From: Gemmatimonas groenlandica
GTDB lineage: Bacteria > Gemmatimonadota > Gemmatimonadetes > Gemmatimonadales > Gemmatimonadaceae
Reading direction: 5' to 3'
DNA length: 64,000 nt
Assembly: GCF_013004105.1 (NCBI RefSeq)
Contig: NZ_CP053085.1
Location: 3,286,001 to 3,350,000 of the forward strand
Below, piece after piece: positions 30,701 through 45,700 of this stretch. How positions within the stretch are numbered: position 1 is the stretch's first letter; each line of letters begins with the position of its first letter. The translations under genes were made by a program, and so were the position numbers. Under the pieces are notes generated by a model. That model saw only the letters and a list, made by a program, of their open reading frames with translations, had not been told where the DNA came from and searched no databases.

Positions 30701-33700
30701 CAACGTCTACATTCCGGCGCGCGTCGAGGCGACGGCTGAGCGTGGCGTACCGGTCTCCGAGCTGCCGCGCGGTCACGGTGAACTCGTGCTCGTGGTCGAC
30801 GACGAACCAGCCGTCCGCCAGATCACGCAGCAAACCCTCGAGGCCTTCGGCTATCGCGTGGTGGTGGCGGTCGACGGCGCCGACGCGGTGGCTACATACG
30901 CGCAGCGCAGCGGCGAGATCGCGGTGGTGCTGACCGACATGATGATGCCGGTGATGGACGGACCGGCCACGATCCGTGTGCTGCGCAAGATGAATCCGGC
31001 CGTGCGCATCGTTGCCGCCAGCGGTTTGGACGCAAATGCACACGGCGTAGGACTCGGCATCTCATACTTCTTGCCGAAACCCTACGCCGCTGATCGCCTG
31101 CTCACCACGTTGCGACAGATTCTCGCCGACCGCCGGTAGCGACGGTCTGGAACGGTCAGGCTGTCTTGTGCTTGGCCAGACGCGGGAACCAATTCAACAG
31201 CTTCACCGCGGCGACGATCTCGGGGCGCAGCGTCCAGCGCGTCTGCGGGGCTTCCGCGCCACCTTCGGCGAACGTCGCGAACACCGACGCCTGCGGCTCC
31301 TTGGGCGGGACGGTGTACAGCAGGCGTCCGGCCAGCTTCGCGCCAAACCGGCCGTAGTTGAGATTGACGGCACCCGGCTTCTCGAAGCCGGCCGCTTCGG
31401 CGAGTTCGACGGTCGTGAGCGTGTAGTCGGGGGCCAGGCAATGCGCGCGAAGCATGCTCCACTGCGCATCGGAAATCGTGTTGGCGACATACAACAGTCG
31501 CAGCGCCTTGTGGTACTCGGTCGACGTCGGGATGGACGCGGGCGTCGGCGCGGGTGTGGCAGCAGCGGTGGTCACAAGCAAATCTCCTGAAAGAGAGCAC
31601 AGCCGCGCGCAGGAGATCGCCGCCGTCACATCGCACACATCGCGTCAACCCGCAGACGGACGGGGGTGTTCATACAAGTCCTTACCCTTGGAACATCCCC
31701 TGAATTCGTCTGTGGCGCAACGGGCGAGCGTCGAATCGGGTGCGGTTTCTGTCCCGTTGCATCACGAAGCCCCGATTCCTGTCACAATTGTGCTGTTTTC
31801 AACCGTACCAGCAGCTCCAGCACGTCGGTAAAGTCGGTTGGCGTCAGGACGAGATTCGGCGTGATGTCGTTGCTGAACTCGAGGGTATGCCAATCCTTGT
31901 CGAATTGCAGCTGTGGCGTGCCGAGCATGGCCAGCACGCCGGCGATCCCTGATGCCTCAAGTTTGGCGCGAAGGGCGTCATTCTCTCGACAGCTGACCTG
32001 CCAGCCGTCGCGACCGAGGCCGAAGATCTTCGTGTCGTGATAGATGCGCCAGTCGTGCACGCCCGGCACGTCTTTCAGCGTGATCGAGAAGTAGTTGTAG
32101 CGTCCTGTATCACTGTGCTCGTATTGCCGGCGTTGCGGCTCCATGTGCGCGTGCACCGCGTGTCCCTTGTACGTACCGTGCAGGGAGCTGGATGCGGCCG
32201 CCCCCTTGTCGAACACGACGGTGCCGTGCAACAGCGGCACAAGCGGGGCCCAGGCTCGCGCATACTTTCGGTTGGTGATGGCACTCATGGTCCGTCCGAT
32301 CACATAGGCGACGCCCATAAACCCGGCCAATACGACCGAGCCGAAAATGATGTCGGTGGTCGAGACGTCGCCCTGGATCATTCGGCCCTCATTCGGTGAT
32401 CACGGAACGATCTTGGCGGGCGGCACGATCTTGATGCCATCGGCGAACGTGGCCGTGAGCAGATAGAGCAACTTGGTCGACGGCAGCGCACTCGACGCCA
32501 GCGCGAACTCGGTGAGCTGGTGTGCACCACTGGCCTTTGAACCACCGATGGCGATGCTCGGAATCTTGCGCACCACGCCGGGGTTGGCGTCGGTGGCACC
32601 GGTGGCCACGGCCTCCGACGCCCCCGGCATGCCCGGGGTCATGCCCAGCGCGCGATTGATGTCGACCGCGGTCTGCACAATCGGATGCGCGCGCGCACCT
32701 TCGAGCTGCTTCTCGGTGCCACCGGCTCCGCTCTTCTGCTCGATCTCGATCTTGAGTCCGACCTTCTGCTCCGCCGCCACTTCCTGCGTGATACGCGTGA
32801 TCGTGCGGTCGAGCGAGTCGAGCAGCACCGGATCCGAACTGCGCAGATCCACCGTGAAGTACAGTTCCTGAGGCACGGCGTTGAAGATGTTGCCACCGTG
32901 GATCTGTCCGATGTTCATCACGGCGCCATTGGGCAGCGCGTCGAACTGCAGCTGGTACAGCCGATCGATCGCCTTGGCCACGGCTTTCACCGGCGTCGGG
33001 ATGCCGCGCGACGACAGCGTGTGCGCTCCGGGATGCGTGAACACGAACTTGGTCCAGTAGATGCCAAGCGCGCCGTACGCCACGCTGCCGTACGCGCCAT
33101 CCGGCACGATGAGCAGGTCGGGCTTCGGGTTGTGCTGCAGCCAGTACTCCATGCCCTTCAGGCCGAGTTCTTCCTGCACCGTGCCGATGAAGATGATGTC
33201 GCCTTTGCTGGTGAACTTGGTGGCGTTCATCACGCGCAACGTGGACAGCATGTTCGCCACCGACGCCGTGTTGTCACCGACGCCCGGCGCGAACAGCGTG
33301 TCGCCCGAGCGGCGCACCTTGGTGTTCGTTTCCGGCGGGAACACGATATCGGTGTGCGCCGCGATCACGATGGTGGGGCCACCACCGGTGCCTTTGCGCA
33401 CGCCGGTCACATTGCCGATGGAATCAACCGACACCTTGAGGCCCTCCTTCTCGAACACCGCCTTCACGTACGCCCCACGCTGCTGCTCGAGCCGCGACTT
33501 GCCGGGCATTTCGGCAATACGGATCCACTCGTCGACCTGACTCGGGAAGCGCTGCTCGAGCATCGCCATCGCCGACTTCACGTCGGCGCGCTTGAGCAGT
33601 TCCGGATTCCAACTGGTCGGATAAGTCTGCGCGGCCAACGGCTGAACCAGTGGCTGCGACAATGACAGCGCGGCCGCAGCGACCGTGAGGAACACAAGAG

Positions 33701-36700
33701 AGCGACGCATGAGAGAAGAGGTAGAAGTTACGGAAACAGCGGCGGACGTACGCGCTTGTTCGTGGCCTGCTCGAAGGCATACGCCAACCCGACTAGGGTA
33801 GGCTCACCGCACGCCGACGCGGTGAAGCTCACACCGAACGGTGCAGGACGCGGCGAGAAGCCATCGGGGAACGCCTGCGCACCCTGCCCCTGCGCCACGG
33901 GCAGCAGGGCATACGGAACGGTAATGGTAGGATAGCCGGGGCGCGCGCCGATGTTTGCGCTGCTGGCGCCGGGGAAGAGCAAGGCGTCGAGCTGGTGCGC
34001 TTTCATGGCGGCGTCGATGCCGTTGGTGGCCGACAGCAGGATGTCCTTGCGACGGTCGGCTTCGTAGCGTACCCGGTCGGCCTGCACGTCCATCTCATCG
34101 GAGATGTCGAGCAGCGCTTGTCCGTATTTGATCGCGCCGGCCCGCTGGTGCGCGATGTTCCACTGACGCAGTCCCAGCAACGACTTCACGGGCGCCCGGT
34201 CGCCGAGGAGCGCAAGCCAGGCGTTGAAATCACGCTTCATGCCGTATTTGAAGGCGATCGAGCAGTCGGCGTCGCGTCCCTTGGCTTGTTCGAGGCCGCT
34301 GCAGGGATTCCAGTTCAGGAAGTTGTTGGCCGGCACGGGCTCGACGACGCTCGGGATGTCCGCCGGATCGACGATGACGGCGCCCTGCGCCTTGAGTACA
34401 GCGATGACTTCGTCCATCGCCGTCTTCTGGGCGGCATTGAGCCCGCCGCGCGGCGTGCTGCTGCCGCCGGCCGGCGGAACGGTCGGCTCGTAGAAGAAGG
34501 CGCGAGGGATCCCGATACGGGCGCCCTTGAGCTTGTCGGCGCCGAGAAAGGCCGTGTAGTCGTTGCGTGGCGGCGGAGTGCACACCTTCGTCGCCGCGTC
34601 GTTCGCATCGGGCATGGTGCCTTCTAGCGCGCCCAACATGATCGCGGCATCGCGTACGGTGCGCGTCATCGGTCCGGGCGTGTCCTGATCGGCGGTGATG
34701 GGAATCACGCCGTAGCGGCTCACGCGCCCCACCGTGGGCTTGATGCCCACCAGAAAGTTCTGCTGCGCCGGACTGAGAATCGATCCTGACGTTTCGGTGC
34801 CGACGTTGCCGGCCCAGAAGCTCACGTTGGTGCCCACGCCCGAGCTCGAGCCGCCGGTGTTCATCACGGGACGTCCATCGAACGTGGCGTCGCGCGGATC
34901 GCGCCGCGGGTCCCACGGGTTCATGCCGTAGCCGGTGAGCCCGGTGTAGTTGCCGGGCATACCGGTGGCGGTCCAATTGGCGAGTTCGGTGAGCTGCGTC
35001 TTGGCGATGATGATGGCGCCGGCCGCCTTGAGGTTGCGCGTGACCGTGGCGTCGTAGTTCGGCATCAGATCGGCGAACGCGAGCGCCCCACCGGACGTCG
35101 CCATCTCGGTGGTCTGGATGTTGTCCTTGAGGGCAATCGGAATGCCGTGCAGCGGACCACGGATGCGCCCGGCCGCACGCTCGCGATCGAGCGAGTCGGC
35201 GATCGCCAGCGCCTGCGGGTTCACCGTGATCACGGCGTTCAGTTTGTCTTCGTACGTCGCGATGCGCGAGAGATACTGCAGCACGATCTCGCGCGACGTG
35301 ATTCGCTTCTGCTCGAGCGCCGTGCGCAGATCGGCGAGACTCGTTTCGACGACGGAAATCGGCGCCGACGCCGGCTTCCGTTGCGACACGAGCGCGCACG
35401 GGGTAACCGCGAGGGTCGTGATGATGCCGATGACGACGGGTACCGCTCGCATGCCTACTCTCGGTCATGAAGTGAAGTTCGAAACCAGCTGCCCCGACTG
35501 GTACAATGCGCTCGTATTGCCTTCCCGGCAATGCGACGCCAGATATCGTCGCTATGCGCTCTTTCCCCCGCTGGACGTGCTTCGCACTCGTCGTCGCCAT
35601 TGCGCCACTAGGCGCGCAGAACACCGAATCCCAGCGCCCCGATGCGCCGCGCCCTCCACGCATTCTCTTCGAGCGCGGGCTCACGCTCGACGGCGTGTTG
35701 AACGAATCGGCGTGGTCGCAGACGGATAGTCTGACCGCCTTCACCCAGCGCGATCCGCGCCAAGGCGAGGCCGTCAGCGAGCGCACGGTGGTCCGCTTCG
35801 TCGGATCCCCGGAAGGACTCTGGGTCGGCATCTGGGCCTTCGATCGCGACCCCTCTGGCATCAGGCGCACACAGCTGCGACGCGACGCCGACCTTGGCGC
35901 CGACGACAACGTGTCGGTGATGCTATCGCCGACCGCCGACAAGCGCACCGCCTTTCTGTTTACGATCAACCCCAACGGCGCCCTGAACGACGCCGAAGTG
36001 TTGAGCTTTGAAGGAGAGTCACGCGAGTGGGACGGCATCTGGGATGGACGCGCGCGCGTCACCGCCGACGGATGGCAGGCCGAGATGATGATTCCGTGGC
36101 AAACGCTCCGCTATCGTCCGATCGACGCCGACGCGGCCGCCGATGCCTGGGACATCAACGTGCGGCGCTACATTCGCCGCAAGAATGAATCAGCGCTCTG
36201 GTCGGCGTGGAAGCGCACCGAGGGCATCCGCTTTCTCGAACGGGCGGGAGCACTCACTGGCTTCAAAGAGGCCGTCAAAGTGCTTGAAGACGGTCTCCCA
36301 CGTCGCGCGTTCGCGGAAGTGCGCCCGTATGTGTTCTCGAGCGGCGCGCTCACGGAGCGCAGCGTCGGTGACGATGGCGCGCTCCGGGCCACGCGCGATC
36401 CCGGCTTCCGCGGGACGGCCGGTCTTGATGCCAAACTGGCGCCCACACCCACGCTGACACTCGATCTCACCGCGAACGCCGATTTCGCACAGGCCGAAGT
36501 CGATCGACAGGTGGTGAACCTCACGCGCTTCTCGATCTTCTTTCCGGAGCAGCGCACCTTCTTCACCGAGGGCGCCGGCATCTTCCAGTTCGGCCGTCAG
36601 GGACAAACGCAGCTGTTCTACAGTCGTCGCATCGGCTTGGGAAGCAACGGTGTGCCGATCCCGTTGCAGGGCGGCGCCCGTCTCACCGGTCGACTGGGGC

Positions 36701-39700
36701 GCCAACAGGTCGGCTTCCTTACCACGCACACGGGCGGCGACAATCCCTCCACCGCCGCGGTCGCGCGAATCAAGCGCGACATCCTCGGCCGGGGCTACGT
36801 GGGCGCCATGGCCACGCTGAACACTCCGCGCGACGGCGCCGCGAGCGGCTCGGGCGGACTCGATGTCACGCTCCCCTACGTTATTCGCGATCAGAACCTC
36901 GTGCTTCTCGCGAATGCGGCGGTCGACGGTGGCAAGGCCGAGGGCGATCCGTACTATGTGCGCGCGATGGTCGACTTCCCCAACGATATTGCCGATATCG
37001 CCCTGCGCGTTGACCGTGTGGGTCAGGGCTTCAATCCGGACCTGGGCTTCGTGCAGCAGCGGGGCATCACGCGCACGAGTTGGCAAACGGAGTTCACCCC
37101 ACGCCCATCGGCGTTGGGCGCGATCGGACGTCCCTTCGCGGCGATGCATGTGCGGCAGTTCAAGTTCAACCTGCTGGGCGGCGACTTGGTGCGCACGATG
37201 GGGCAGACTACCGGTCTCTCGGGCCTCTCGAATGGCCGGCTCAGCACATCGCCATTCGGACTGGAGTTCGACAGCGGTGATGAAATCTCGGTGGAGTTCA
37301 CGCGGTCCTACGACGCGCCCCAGGACGACTTCGACCTGTTCGACGACGCCGTTATCGAAGCCGGTCGCTACACCTGGAACCGCGCCGAGTTGGATGTGCA
37401 GTCGTCGAGTGCCAGAACGATTGGCGTCGACTTCACGGTGTCGCGCGGCGGCTTCTATGCAGGGCGCTCGTCGGAACTGGAGCTGAGCGTGCGAGGGCGG
37501 TTCGCGCCACACGTGAACGTGAGCGTCGATTACAACCGCACGGCGGCATCGCTGACGCTGGTGGACAGCACGGTGCGCTTCGTCGCCCAGACGGCGCGAC
37601 TCCGTCTCGATGTGGCCACGAGCCCGCGTCTGAACTCGACGTTGTTTGCGCAATGGGACAACGAGTCACATCGCGGAGCGCTCAACGCCCGCGTGCGTTG
37701 GACCTCGTCCCCCGGCTCCGATCTGTATCTGGTGTGGACCAGCCAATGGCCGACAGACCTACCGAACGGTGTGCCGTGGCGCACGCCGACGCGCGGCACG
37801 TTCGTCGCCAAGTACGTGAAGTACTTTCGCGTCTGATGATGCGTCGCGGGCGTGATGTCCTGTTCCGCGTCGCCGCCGGTTTACTCGCCGTCGGCGGCTT
37901 CCCGTCCGTCGGCGATGCGCAGGCGCAGACGCCAGCGCGCGTGTTACGCATTGCCTCGACCGTGTTGAACGAAACACGCGCGGTGCATGTGCAGCTGCCG
38001 CCGAACTATGCAATGGCACGCCAACGCTATCCGGTGGTGATCCTGCTCGACGGACAGGTGCGCGCGTTTTTCGACCTGGCGGTGGCCAGCACGAATTACA
38101 ACCTCACGGGAGATGCACAGCGATTCGCGATGCCGCCACAGATCGTGGTCGGCGTGGAGCAGGGCGAACGCAGCATCGATCTCGCCCGCAACGCTGACGC
38201 CTTTTATCGCTTTCTCACCACGGAGGTGCTACCGCGCGTCGACCGCGAGTATCGCACGATGCCGTTCCGCACACTGATCGGCCACTCGCTCGGCGCCCGC
38301 TTCGCCCTCGCCATGATGTGCCGTACGCCCACGGAGTTCTCGGCCATCATCGCCATCAGCGGGGCGCTTCCGGATTCGTCGCGCGACGAGTCGACCCGCT
38401 GCCTGTCGTCTCCGGCGGCCGGTGGAACCGCCACGACGTCACTGCGTCATCTCGTGATATCCGGCGGCTCGCTCGAGCCTCGCACCATGGCCAGCACCGA
38501 TCGCCTGTTCACCACGCTGCGCGATCGGCTCAGCGCGCAATCCGCACCGGCGTGGCGCATTCATCGCGTCGATGCCACCGGACTCGAACACACGGGCGCG
38601 CCGCTGGTGGGCATCCCGATGGGGCTGCGCTTCGTGTTCGACGGCGAGGCTTGGGACCTCCCGCCGTCCATCGCCGACAGCCTGCGCGATCGACTGGGAG
38701 ATCCCGACGCCCTGCTGGCTGCGGGAGTCGCTGCGGTCTCGGCGCGTATCGGTCAGCCAGTCGCGCCGACGGCCACGTGGATGGCAACGGTGGTGCGCAC
38801 CTGGCTCGCCCGCCGAGACGCCCGCGCCGCACTGGCAGCGGCCGAACGGCTGGTGCGCGACTATCCCGAGCAGGTGGACAGCCACACGCTCTTGGCCGAC
38901 GCACGGGAGTTGAACGGCGATCTCGATGGCACGCGCAAGGCCATCACCGCCGCCCTCGACCTGTCGAACCGCATCGCTTGGCACGACGAGCGACAGAAGG
39001 CGGCCGTGCAGGCGTTCCTCCGCCGGTCACTCGCCGAGCGCGCGCCGTAACGCCTCCGCGCCGCTGGGATACGAACAGAAACGGCGGTTCGTGCCTGACA
39101 CGGATACGAACCATGTGATTGGTGTTGTTCAACAACAACTTCATGGGCTCGTGTTCTGCACAGGCATTCGTCGAGGACACGAGGACGATCCGTTGCTATC
39201 AGTTCTCATCAGTTCGTATCCGTGTCAGGCTGGAACCGCCGTTTCCCCTGTTCCGCGTGAGCTGGATACGAACGGAAACGGCGGTTCGTGCTTGGCACGG
39301 ATACGAACCGATAGCAACGGACACTTGGGATTCGTTCCGCGTGTGCGCATGGCATGGTCGCGCGTCACCAACCATGTGATTGGTGCTGTCTTGCAACAAT
39401 TACATGGGCTCGCGTTCTGTACGGGCATTCATCGAGGACACGGGGACGATCCGTTGCTATCAGTTCTCATCAGTTCGTATCCGTGTCAAGCTGGAACCGC
39501 TGTTTCCCCTTTTCCGCATGAGCAGGATACGAACGGAAACGGCGGTTCGTGCTTGACACGGATACGAACCGATCGCAACGGACACAAGGGATCTGCTCCG
39601 TGTGCTCTCATGGCATGGTCGCACATTGCCAACCATGTGATTGGTGTTGTTCAACAACAACTTCATAGGCTCGTGTTCTGCACAGGCATTCGTCGAGGAC

Positions 39701-42700
39701 ACGGGGACGATCCGTTGCTATCAGTTCTCATCAGTTCGTATCCGTGTCAGGCTGGAACAGTCGTTTCCGTTCCATCGAATCAATCAGCCCGAACGTCGAG
39801 CCCCATGGCCTGTACGAGTGACAGCGCCTGCTGCATGTCGATGATCGCCCCCTTGAGCCGCACGCGTGCCGGGTCGAGTGAACTCAGGTCGCTGCCACGC
39901 AGGTCGCAGTCCGTAAAATCGGCGCCGTCGAAGTCTGCCCCCGACAGATCCGCGTCGCGGATCGAACCGTCCTGAGCGCGAACCCGCGAGACGTCGGCTT
40001 CGCGCAGTCGCGCGCCGCGCACGATCGCGCGCGTGAGGTCGGCACCGGAGAGTCCGACATGCGACCAGTTGCCACCGGTGATCTGCAGCAAGTCGAACGT
40101 ACAGCGCACGAAGTTGCTGCCCACGAACTTGCACTCCGTAAAGCGCGCGTCGAAGAACGAGCAGCCGTTGAACGTGCAGTTCACGAACGCGGCATCGGTA
40201 TGCACCGAGCAGTTGAACGTGGCGCGTTGGAAGGTGCAGTCGGTGAACACGGCGCCACGATTCACGACTTCGGTGCAGTCGAGATCGGTGAACTTCACGC
40301 CGGTGTGGGTCTGCCCGGAGATGTCCTGTCCTTCCCAGTCGGTTTTCGCCATCTCAGCGGGACCGGCTGAACACGGCGCCGTGCGGAATGCCTGCGCCGT
40401 TGCCACCGTGCGGCCACGTGATGTTCTCCATGCGCATGCCGGGCTCGGCGCTTCCCGCCGCGCGGAACCGCTCGTCGAGCGCCAACGCGCCGGTCTTGGC
40501 ATTGAAGGTGGCCATCAGCACGCGCGTCTTCATGGCCTGATACCCGGTGATGACCACGCGTTCGTGGTTCGGCTCGATACCGATCCAGTGCGGAACATCA
40601 TCCGGGCCCAGCGTCACACGGCTCACTTCGCGCGGATGCGAGGGATCGGAGACATCGAGACTGACCACCGCGCTCCACGCGGGTACGGTAATGAGATAGT
40701 ACTGCCCCGCGACCACCGGCACGGCGCAGCTCGTGCCGGCTTTGCGCGGAAACGACGCCACCATGCGCGCGCTCGGCGTCGTACTCAACAATCCGTCCAA
40801 CAGAAACAGCCCGCAGTTGAACGTCGACACCAGCACTGTCTTGCCGTCGGCCAATACGCGCGGCTCGGCGCTGCGATAGCCCTCGAAGTGCGGCCCGAGC
40901 GGCAGCTCGATGGTGCGCTGCAGCGACAGATCAGACAAGCGCCACAGCTGCACATTGCGCGTGGAGTCAGCCTTATCCATGTCGGTCGTGGTGACGACCA
41001 CGCGATCGAGGTCGCTGAGAATCGCCGCCGAATAGGGACGATCGCTGCGACTGCCCGGCGCGCGATTGGCCGATGATGACCGAACACGCTCGGCGCGCGG
41101 CGTCAGCTCGACCAGGCCGCCAGGGGCCATACCCGCCGAGTCGTGCTGCATCTGGAACGTCGACAGCAGATTGCCATTCGGCAGACGCCAGAAGCTGTGC
41201 GGATGCATCAACCCGGCAATGTCCCCGAAGTGCGTTTCTACCCGCGGGGCTCGGGGATTGCGCAGGTCGAACACGAACGACTGGCCCGACCGGAAGCCGT
41301 TGGCGAACAGGCGCCCGTCGGCCGGCATATCGTGCTCCGTGTGATGCGGACCATTCCCGCGCCCGGGGACCGCGACCGTCGTGACCAGTGCCCCGTAGCG
41401 CGCGGCCTTCGGGTTTTCGCGAATGTCGTACACCGCGAGAAAATCCGGCCCACTGCTGTCGGCCGATGCCGTCCAGAGATACAGGTACTCGCTCGAGGCG
41501 CGGGCGGGAGCGGGACGCTGGGCGGACAGCGGGATCGCCGACACGACGCCGGCAACAGCGAGGGTCAGCGCACGGCGGGAAGTCAGCATGCGCTGATCTT
41601 ACCGCGAAGCGTCAGGCGCGCAACGCCTTCGCCAGCACGCGGTCGAGCGCATTCGCGAACTGTTGCTTCTCCCGCGCGCCGTACGTGCCGTGTCCGCCGG
41701 TTTCCACACCCGAACCGCGCAGCCCTTCCATGAAATTGCGCACCGAGAGCCGCTCGCCGATGCTCTCCTCGGTGTACAACTCACCGCGCGGGTCGATCAC
41801 GTAGATACGATTCGGCACCAGAATCGCCGCCAGCGGTATGTCGGCGGTGATCACGACATCGCCGGCCACGGCATGCGATGCGATATAGGCATCGGCCACA
41901 TCGGCGCCGCCATCCACGCGTACCGCCGACAGCTTGGCGTAGCCGACCGGCAGCACCAGCCGTTGGTTCGCCACCAGGATCGTCTCGAGCGCGAGACGGT
42001 CGCAGGCGCGATAGCAGACCTCCTTCACGTCGCGCGGGGCAGCATCGGCGTCGAGCCAGAGTGTAGGCATCCCTGAAGCTACACACAAACAGAGAGCGCA
42101 GGGAACAGCGCGCGAATGACATCGCGTGCTGCGCCTCTGCGCTCTCTGTGTACTCCGCGTGATCAGTTCTTCAACAGACCACGCGCAGAACGCCCAGCAG
42201 TTACGCGGCCGTCGGCGGCATGATCACCGCATCGATCACGTGGATCACGCCGTTCGTCGCTTCGATGTCAGCCGTGACCACCGTCGCGCCGCCAACCGTC
42301 ACGCCGTTCGTGGCGTCGACTGCGACGTCCGCACCCTGCACCGTCTTCACGTGCATGGCCTTGCCCGCGATGTCCTTCGAAAGGACCTTGCCCGGCACGA
42401 CATGATACGTGAGGATCGACACCAGCGTGTCCTTGTTCTCCGGCTTCAGGAGATTCTCCACCGTGCCGGCGGGAAGCTTCGCAAACGCCTCATCGGTCGG
42501 GGCGAACACCGTGAACGGGCCCGTACCCTTGAGCGTCTCGCCGAGTCCGGCGGCCGTTACGGCAGCCACGAGCGTGGTGAAACTACCCGCGGCGACCGCC
42601 GTGTCGACGATATCATGCAACGCAACGTGGGTCGGGGTCGCGCTTTCAGTCGTGGTCGTCATGTCAGACTCCATCAAACAGCACAATCACAAGTCTGGAC

Positions 42701-45700
42701 TGCATGATTGTCATGCACACGTTCCCGTGATGAACAGTCCGGCGCGTGGCCACGTGCGCCGTGCATGATGACGCCCTGCTCGTGTCACCATGTGTTCATG
42801 TTCTCAAGCATCTCGTACGGCCATTGGTGCCCATTTCGGGCACATTCTTTTCAACTGATCGTGCTACTCAGCCGTGTCTTCCGGTGGACGCGCGCCGACG
42901 ATCTCCGCCTTCTCGCGAAAGGTGACCGTCTTGCCACACTGCGTGCAGATGAAGTTCCCGGTGCGTGCCCCCAGATCGTATTCCCTGGCGAATGCGGGGT
43001 GGTCGCAGGGCTTTCCGCCCCACTCCTGCTGGAGGGCAACTGCTCGTTTCTTCTGCATCGGGACGGGCTGAGGGCGAGGTTCAAGGGCACGGACGTGATC
43101 TTGAAAGCTATCACGGGAGGTTCCGGCCAGGCGACGCGCCCGGAACTGGCTGATCGGCCCGGCAGTCGGCATACTGGCAAGGACGGCTCGTCCCCGAACG
43201 ACGCTTGACGCTGCTCTGACGGTCACTGCTGAGGTTTGACGCATGACGGTTTCGGCGAATGCTCTATCAATGGCCTCGACTGACAGGCCTCTGACCCTGA
43301 CGACGCTCGGCTCCGCCTCCCTCCGCAGCAGCGTCGAGGGAGCCGAGGGGCTCGGTCCGGGTAAGCCGCTGGCGCTGGTGGCCTTTCTTCAGGGTGCGCC
43401 GGCGCAAACTGCGTCGCGAGAGCAGCTCATCGAGTTGCTCTGGTCGGACGCCGATCGCGAAAAGAGCCGACACACCCTGCGCCAGACCTTCTGGTACATC
43501 CGCCGTCGCCTTGGCGTGGAACTCTTCGAGCATGTCGGCGACACCGTCCGGATCGCGGTCCCCATCGCGTCCGACCGACAGGCGTTTCTCGAGGCGCTCG
43601 ACGCCGATCAGCTCGACACCGCTCTTCAGCACTATGCGGGCGACTTCTTTCCGGGCTTCGCGGCTCCCGGCGGCGTGGCCTTCGAACAGTGGGCGGATGT
43701 CGAGCGCACGCGTTGTCGTTCGCTGTATGTCGGCGCCGTCACGCGTGTCGCGCGCGAATTGCTGTCGAAAGGGCGGGCCCGTGACGCCATGCTGCTCGCT
43801 CGGCGCGCGGTCGAACTCGTCGACAATCATCAGGGTGCCTGGCGACTCCTCCTGGAAGGCGCCATGGCGATCAACGACGGCATCAGCCTGACCGTCGAAC
43901 TGGAGCGGGTGGAGCGCTGGCTCGCCGATCACGACGTCGAACCGGACGCCGCCACGGTGCAGCTTCTCAAGGCAGCACGACAGGGGCGGGGCAGCGCCGT
44001 GCAGGCGGTATCGGGAGATGATGAACCGAGAACGCTGTCGACCGAACTGGTCGGACGCGAAGTCGCCTTCGCCGAGCTGGTCGCCGCCTTCGAATCGGCA
44101 AAGCGCGGCGTGGCGGGACACGTCCACATTGCCGCACCGGCAGGACTGGGCAAGACGCGGCTGCTGTCCGGCTTCGCCGCACGACTGCGTTCAGCCCGCG
44201 CCAGAATCGTGATGGTACACGCGTCGCCAGGCGAACGGGCGCTTCCCTACGCCTTCGCGGCGCAGATCGTGAGGACGCTGGTGACGCATCGTGGTGCGGC
44301 AGCGATCTCGCCGGACGCGGCGAGCGCGTTGGTGGCCTTGGCACCTGCCGCGTCGAGCTATCTCAGTGCACAACCCGACAAGAGCAGCGGCGACGAATCA
44401 CTGCGCCGCCGATCGCTCGCCCTCATCGAACTCGTGGAGTCGGTTGCCCAGGACAGTGCACTCGCGCTGCTCATCGATGACGTGCACTGGGTCGATGCGC
44501 AATCGCTGCAGATGCTGGTCTCGCTCGCCGGGCGACTCGACGGCGGCTCGCTGTTACTGGTCACAGCGGCCCGACCGAATGATCGACTCAGCGACCAGAC
44601 CACGCCTATACGACGCATCGTTCTCGAACCGCTGAGCATCGATGATGTCGGTGCGCTGCTCATGAGTGTCGGCCGCTTGCCGCAGGAGCCGTGGAGCGAC
44701 CGCTTTGTCCAGGCGTTACATGCTGCGTCGCGAGGTTCACCACTGCTGGTGCTCGAGACGCTGCAATTGATGCTCGAGCGCGGCACGATCGCGCTGAGCG
44801 GCGACCAGTGGGTTACGCCGGATCCAGAGCAGCTGGTCGGATCCATCGGCGTCGGTCAGGCGATGCAGCAGCGTATTGCCGCGCTGCCCCCCTCGGCTCG
44901 CGACGCGCTGCTACGACTCGCGGTCGCCGGCACGGCGGTGAGCGAATCGACGACGGGACGCCTGTTGGCCGCCGACGGGCAAGAGTCCCTGCCCTTGCTC
45001 GAGACCCGTGGCTTTATCGCGCGCGCGGGCGATGCGTGGCAGGTCGCACACGATGAGATCGCGGCGATGGCCATCGCGCTGTCGAGTCAACCCGACCGCG
45101 ACCGGGCCAATCAAGCCCACGCCGATCTGCTCGAACAGGACGAACACGCCGATACGTCGATCCTGTTGCGTGCCGCGCAGCATCGATCGCGCGCCAACGA
45201 TCCGGCGGCACTCGACCGCACCTTCGCCCGCGTCGCGCGTCGTGCCCACATCACGGGGGAGCACGCCGCCATGCGCGCATTGGCGCACGAGGTGCTCGGG
45301 CCTTCGGCCGAGCCGGCGCGTGTGGAGGAACTCATCGCCCGACTGCCGCGAAGTGTCCGCCATCGGCGTCGGCGCTGGGCGTCGTTCGCCACGCTGCTCC
45401 TGGCGGTGGCGGCGCTGATCTTCACGGTACGACCCACGACGTCGATGCCCACGTCTGATGTCGTCGTGACGATGCTGGTGCGTGACGACCGCGGCGCGGC
45501 GTTTGCCTCGCTCCCCGTGATGCTGGCGGAGCTGACGCGCAGCGAGCCACTCGATGTCGTGCCCACGACTGCCCCGTTCTCGACATCGGTGCTCGACTCC
45601 AACACGGTATTCGATGCACTCGCCTCCGGTGACTTCATCGGTTCGACGCTCACCGCCGCCATCGCGCGCAACGGCACGGATCTCGTGCAACTGTCGCCAC